Shown in pieces: positions 62,489 to 64,000 of a stretch of 64,000 nt of DNA. The position numbers and the translations under genes are program-made. The stretch is from NCBI GenBank assembly GCA_973895155.1, contig OZ316891.1:18972001-19036000 (forward strand), in the 5' to 3' direction. The notes below the pieces were generated by a model that searched no databases, was not told the origin of the DNA, and saw only the letters and a program-made list of their open reading frames with translations. Every line of letters begins with the position of its first letter. Positions within the stretch are counted from its first letter, which is position 1. Origin of the DNA: Marsupella aquatica. Taxonomy: Eukaryota > Marchantiophyta.

Positions 62489-62686
62489 GTTGCGAAAAAC
62501 CTGACGGGAAAGCAAATCAATGCACTGCAGCTTCAGCTGCACATTACCAACTTGATAACTCCCTCCACTCCCTACTTCTTCAACACCTCCTGTGATCTTT
62601 TCCCGATGTGCGGCATCAACCGGTTCAACAAGGACTTGATCGGCCCGGCTATGTACGTCGGCCTCATGGGAGACGGATGCTCCTCG
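62489..62686 (+). other. Open, protein-like segment just upstream of the GATA frame (possible exon)
   Basis: A good splice acceptor (CTGTTTAG at 62481-62488) opens a frame of 66 codons (VAKNLTGKQINALQLQLHIT, ending MYVGLMGDGCSS) before TAG at 62687. A strong donor-like GTACGT sits inside it at 62653. No simple splice to the downstream GATA frame keeps phase by eye. It may be a 5' exon of the GATA gene with a different junction, or an unrelated remnant. The product is not recognised. Confidence 0.3.
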
Positions 62687-62726
62687 TAGCTCGGGGGTGG
62701 TCCTGATCTTGCCATCTTGCAACAAG

Positions 62727-64000
62727 ATGGACAGAGCAGCGAGGCGACAGAGGCGGCTTGAGCAAAAGGTGGGTCGAGGAGGCAATCTACAGGCGTCGGA
62801 AACCAGTAGTTGGCAACCTAAGGCCAATATATCGAAATTTTGTAGCTGTGGTCTGCGAAAGGGCCAAAGTTCGACGTTTCGGGCAGGTCCAGCGGGACCC
62901 AACTCGTTATGTGACGCCTGTGGTTTGCAGTTGGCCAGGAAGGGCACATTGCGAGGTGTCCAGAATGAGTCTCAAGAGAAGGGCACCGATGGTGCCCCTG
63001 TGTACAATGAGAGAGGAGAGGGCAACTTGTCTCTCAAGGATCTGCAAGCTCAGTTGCATCTGAGTGATGCGAGAGAAATGAAGTGGCAGAAAATTGCAGC
63101 AGAGAGGTTGGAGGAAAACAAGGAGTTGCGAACTGGCGAGTCGAAGTGGCAGAAAATTGCAGCAGAGAGGTTAGAGGAAAACAAGGAGTTGCGAGCTGCA
63201 GAGTCGAAGTGGCAGAAAATTGCAGCAGAGTGGTCAGAGGAGAACAAGGGGCTAAGAATCGAAATTCAATGCCTGAATGGAAAACTTAAGAAAACAACGG
63301 AGGCAAAGGCAGTCCATAAACAGTTTGAATCAAGATTGAGGGCTGACATTCAAATTTTGAACGAGAGGAACGATGAGTTGATCAAGAGTGTGGATAATTG
63401 GGTCAAGCATTACTCATCCCTCGTCTCTGAGATGGAGCATCTGGTCAAGCATCACTCATCCCCCCCCTCATCTGAGATGGAGAACCTCACGCAGATTGGG
63501 CAAAGTGCCAAAAGTAATAGGCAGAGTACCCAGTACCATGCAAGTCAGGGAGCAGGGAATGCAGGGAGATATGTACATGAGGCCACGGCTGAAGTGAATG
63601 TTTGTACTGGAGTGTCAAGTAGACAAACTGGCTACGTTGACAGACACGGATGCGACAGTGAAGCTGATTTGAATGTCGATGTAGAACAGCAAATTAGCGA
63701 TACTCCCCACAGACAGACCCGGCATTCAGGAGGGCATGGCTCTAAGATAGCACAACCAATGGACGTGGATGGTGGGCCAAACGAGTGTCTTCTGAAGACT
63801 GAGAAGTCCGTTCATGGGGAAAAACGGATTCATGACAGTGAGGCTGATGAGACCATTGACATTGGCTGCCAAGGTAGTGAAGATGATGCCGGTATGGCCA
63901 GTGGACTGCAAAAAGCACCTAGCATTGGAAATGTGAGTCCTGGAGGAATTCCTCCCGAGGATGTGTCAGAAGTCCTTTTTACTTCGTCTGAGAGAAAGCG
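62727..64000 (+). CDS. GATA-type zinc-finger protein with a coiled coil (3' end outside window)
   Basis: A frame open from 62640 to the window edge, with its first ATG at 62727, gives at least 424 residues and no stop. Residues 39-65 form a zinc finger with CSC, 20 residues, then CDAC. The last part, GPAGPNSLCDACGLQLARKG followed by TLRG, closely follows the ZIM/ZML (class with CX2CX20CX2C) GATA fingers of plants (GP.GP.TLCNACGL.WA.KGTLR). Here the first knuckle is CxC instead of CX2C. A coiled coil follows from about residue 105, containing three 21-residue repeats (63081-63269, KWQKIAAERLEENKELR core), then a Ser/His stretch and an acidic, low-complexity tail. No CCT or TIFY domain is seen in the visible part. 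It is probably nuclear and DNA-binding, but the altered finger makes this inference. Upstream exons may exist. Confidence 0.75.
   Translation, partial: MDRAARRQRRLEQKVGRGGNLQASETSSWQPKANISKFCSCGLRKGQSSTFRAGPAGPNSLCDACGLQLARKGTLRGVQNESQEKGTDGAPVYNERGEGNLSLKDLQAQLHLSDAREMKWQKIAAERLEENKELRTGESKWQKIAAERLEENKELRAAESKWQKIAAEWSEENKGLRIEIQCLNGKLKKTTEAKAVHKQFESRLRADIQILNERNDELIKSVDNWVKHYSSLVSEMEHLVKHHSSPPSSEMENLTQIGQSAKSNRQSTQYHASQGAGNAGRYVHEATAEVNVCTGVSSRQTGYVDRHGCDSEADLNVDVEQQISDTPHRQTRHSGGHGSKIAQPMDVDGGPNECLLKTEKSVHGEKRIHDSEADETIDIGCQGSEDDAGMASGLQKAPSIGNVSPGGIPPEDVSEVLFTSSERK
63081..63269 (+). repeat. 63-bp in-frame coding repeat, three copies
   Basis: AAGTGGCAGAAAATTGCAGC starts at 63081, 63144 and 63207. 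Each unit encodes 21 residues, exactly three heptads. Copies 1 and 2 are nearly identical. Copy 3 differs mainly at its end (WSEENKGLRIEIQ). Confidence 0.97.

Overview
This is nuclear DNA from a land plant. The genes are split by short GT-AG introns, and the recognisable products are plant ones: a RUNKEL-type kinase, an ABI5/AREB-type bZIP, a PIP aquaporin, a NUDT1-type Nudix hydrolase, a plastid-type GGPP synthase and a ZIM/ZML-like GATA finger. The protein flavour, the sparse genes and the reverse-transcriptase family point to a seedless plant (bryophyte or lycophyte). That placement is inference, and I cannot name the species.

Layout. 1-5.8 kb: 3' nine-tenths of a RUNKEL/ULK4-like kinase gene (+), with its N-terminus off the left edge. 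5.8-11.6 kb: intergenic, with a tRNA-derived SINE, G-rich tracts and a dispersed repeat. 12.2-14.0 kb: a group A bZIP gene (+) in three exons behind a GA-rich leader. 14-18.8 kb: intergenic, with a 4-copy minisatellite and dispersed repeats. 18.8-23.5 kb: a non-LTR retrotransposon (+) with reverse transcriptase and a restriction-like endonuclease region, broken by one in-frame amber codon. 23.5-28.5 kb: intergenic. 28.5-31.1 kb: a three-exon tetraspan membrane protein gene (-) of unknown function. 31-39.5 kb: intergenic and repeat-rich, with a second SINE copy. 39.6-40.4 kb: an intronless AIG1/IMAP-like GTPase gene (+) directly behind a tandemly duplicated 5' region. 43.8-46.1 kb: a PIP aquaporin gene (-) in four exons. 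50.9-52.3 kb: a NUDT1-like Nudix gene (-) in two exons. 55.6-56.8 kb: an intronless GGPP synthase gene (-) whose stop codon lies in a 76-bp tandem duplication. 62.7-64.0 kb: a reading frame running off the right edge, coding for a variant GATA zinc finger and a coiled coil built from 21-residue repeats.

The genes do not form a pathway or cluster. They are independent housekeeping, stress and signalling genes spaced by 3-8 kb of repeat-rich DNA. No tRNA, rRNA, CRISPR array or intact DNA transposon was recognised. The items most worth a second look are the retrotransposon with its single nonsense codon, the variant GATA/coiled-coil gene at the right edge, the duplication across the GGPP synthase stop codon, and the repeat families that recur through the window.
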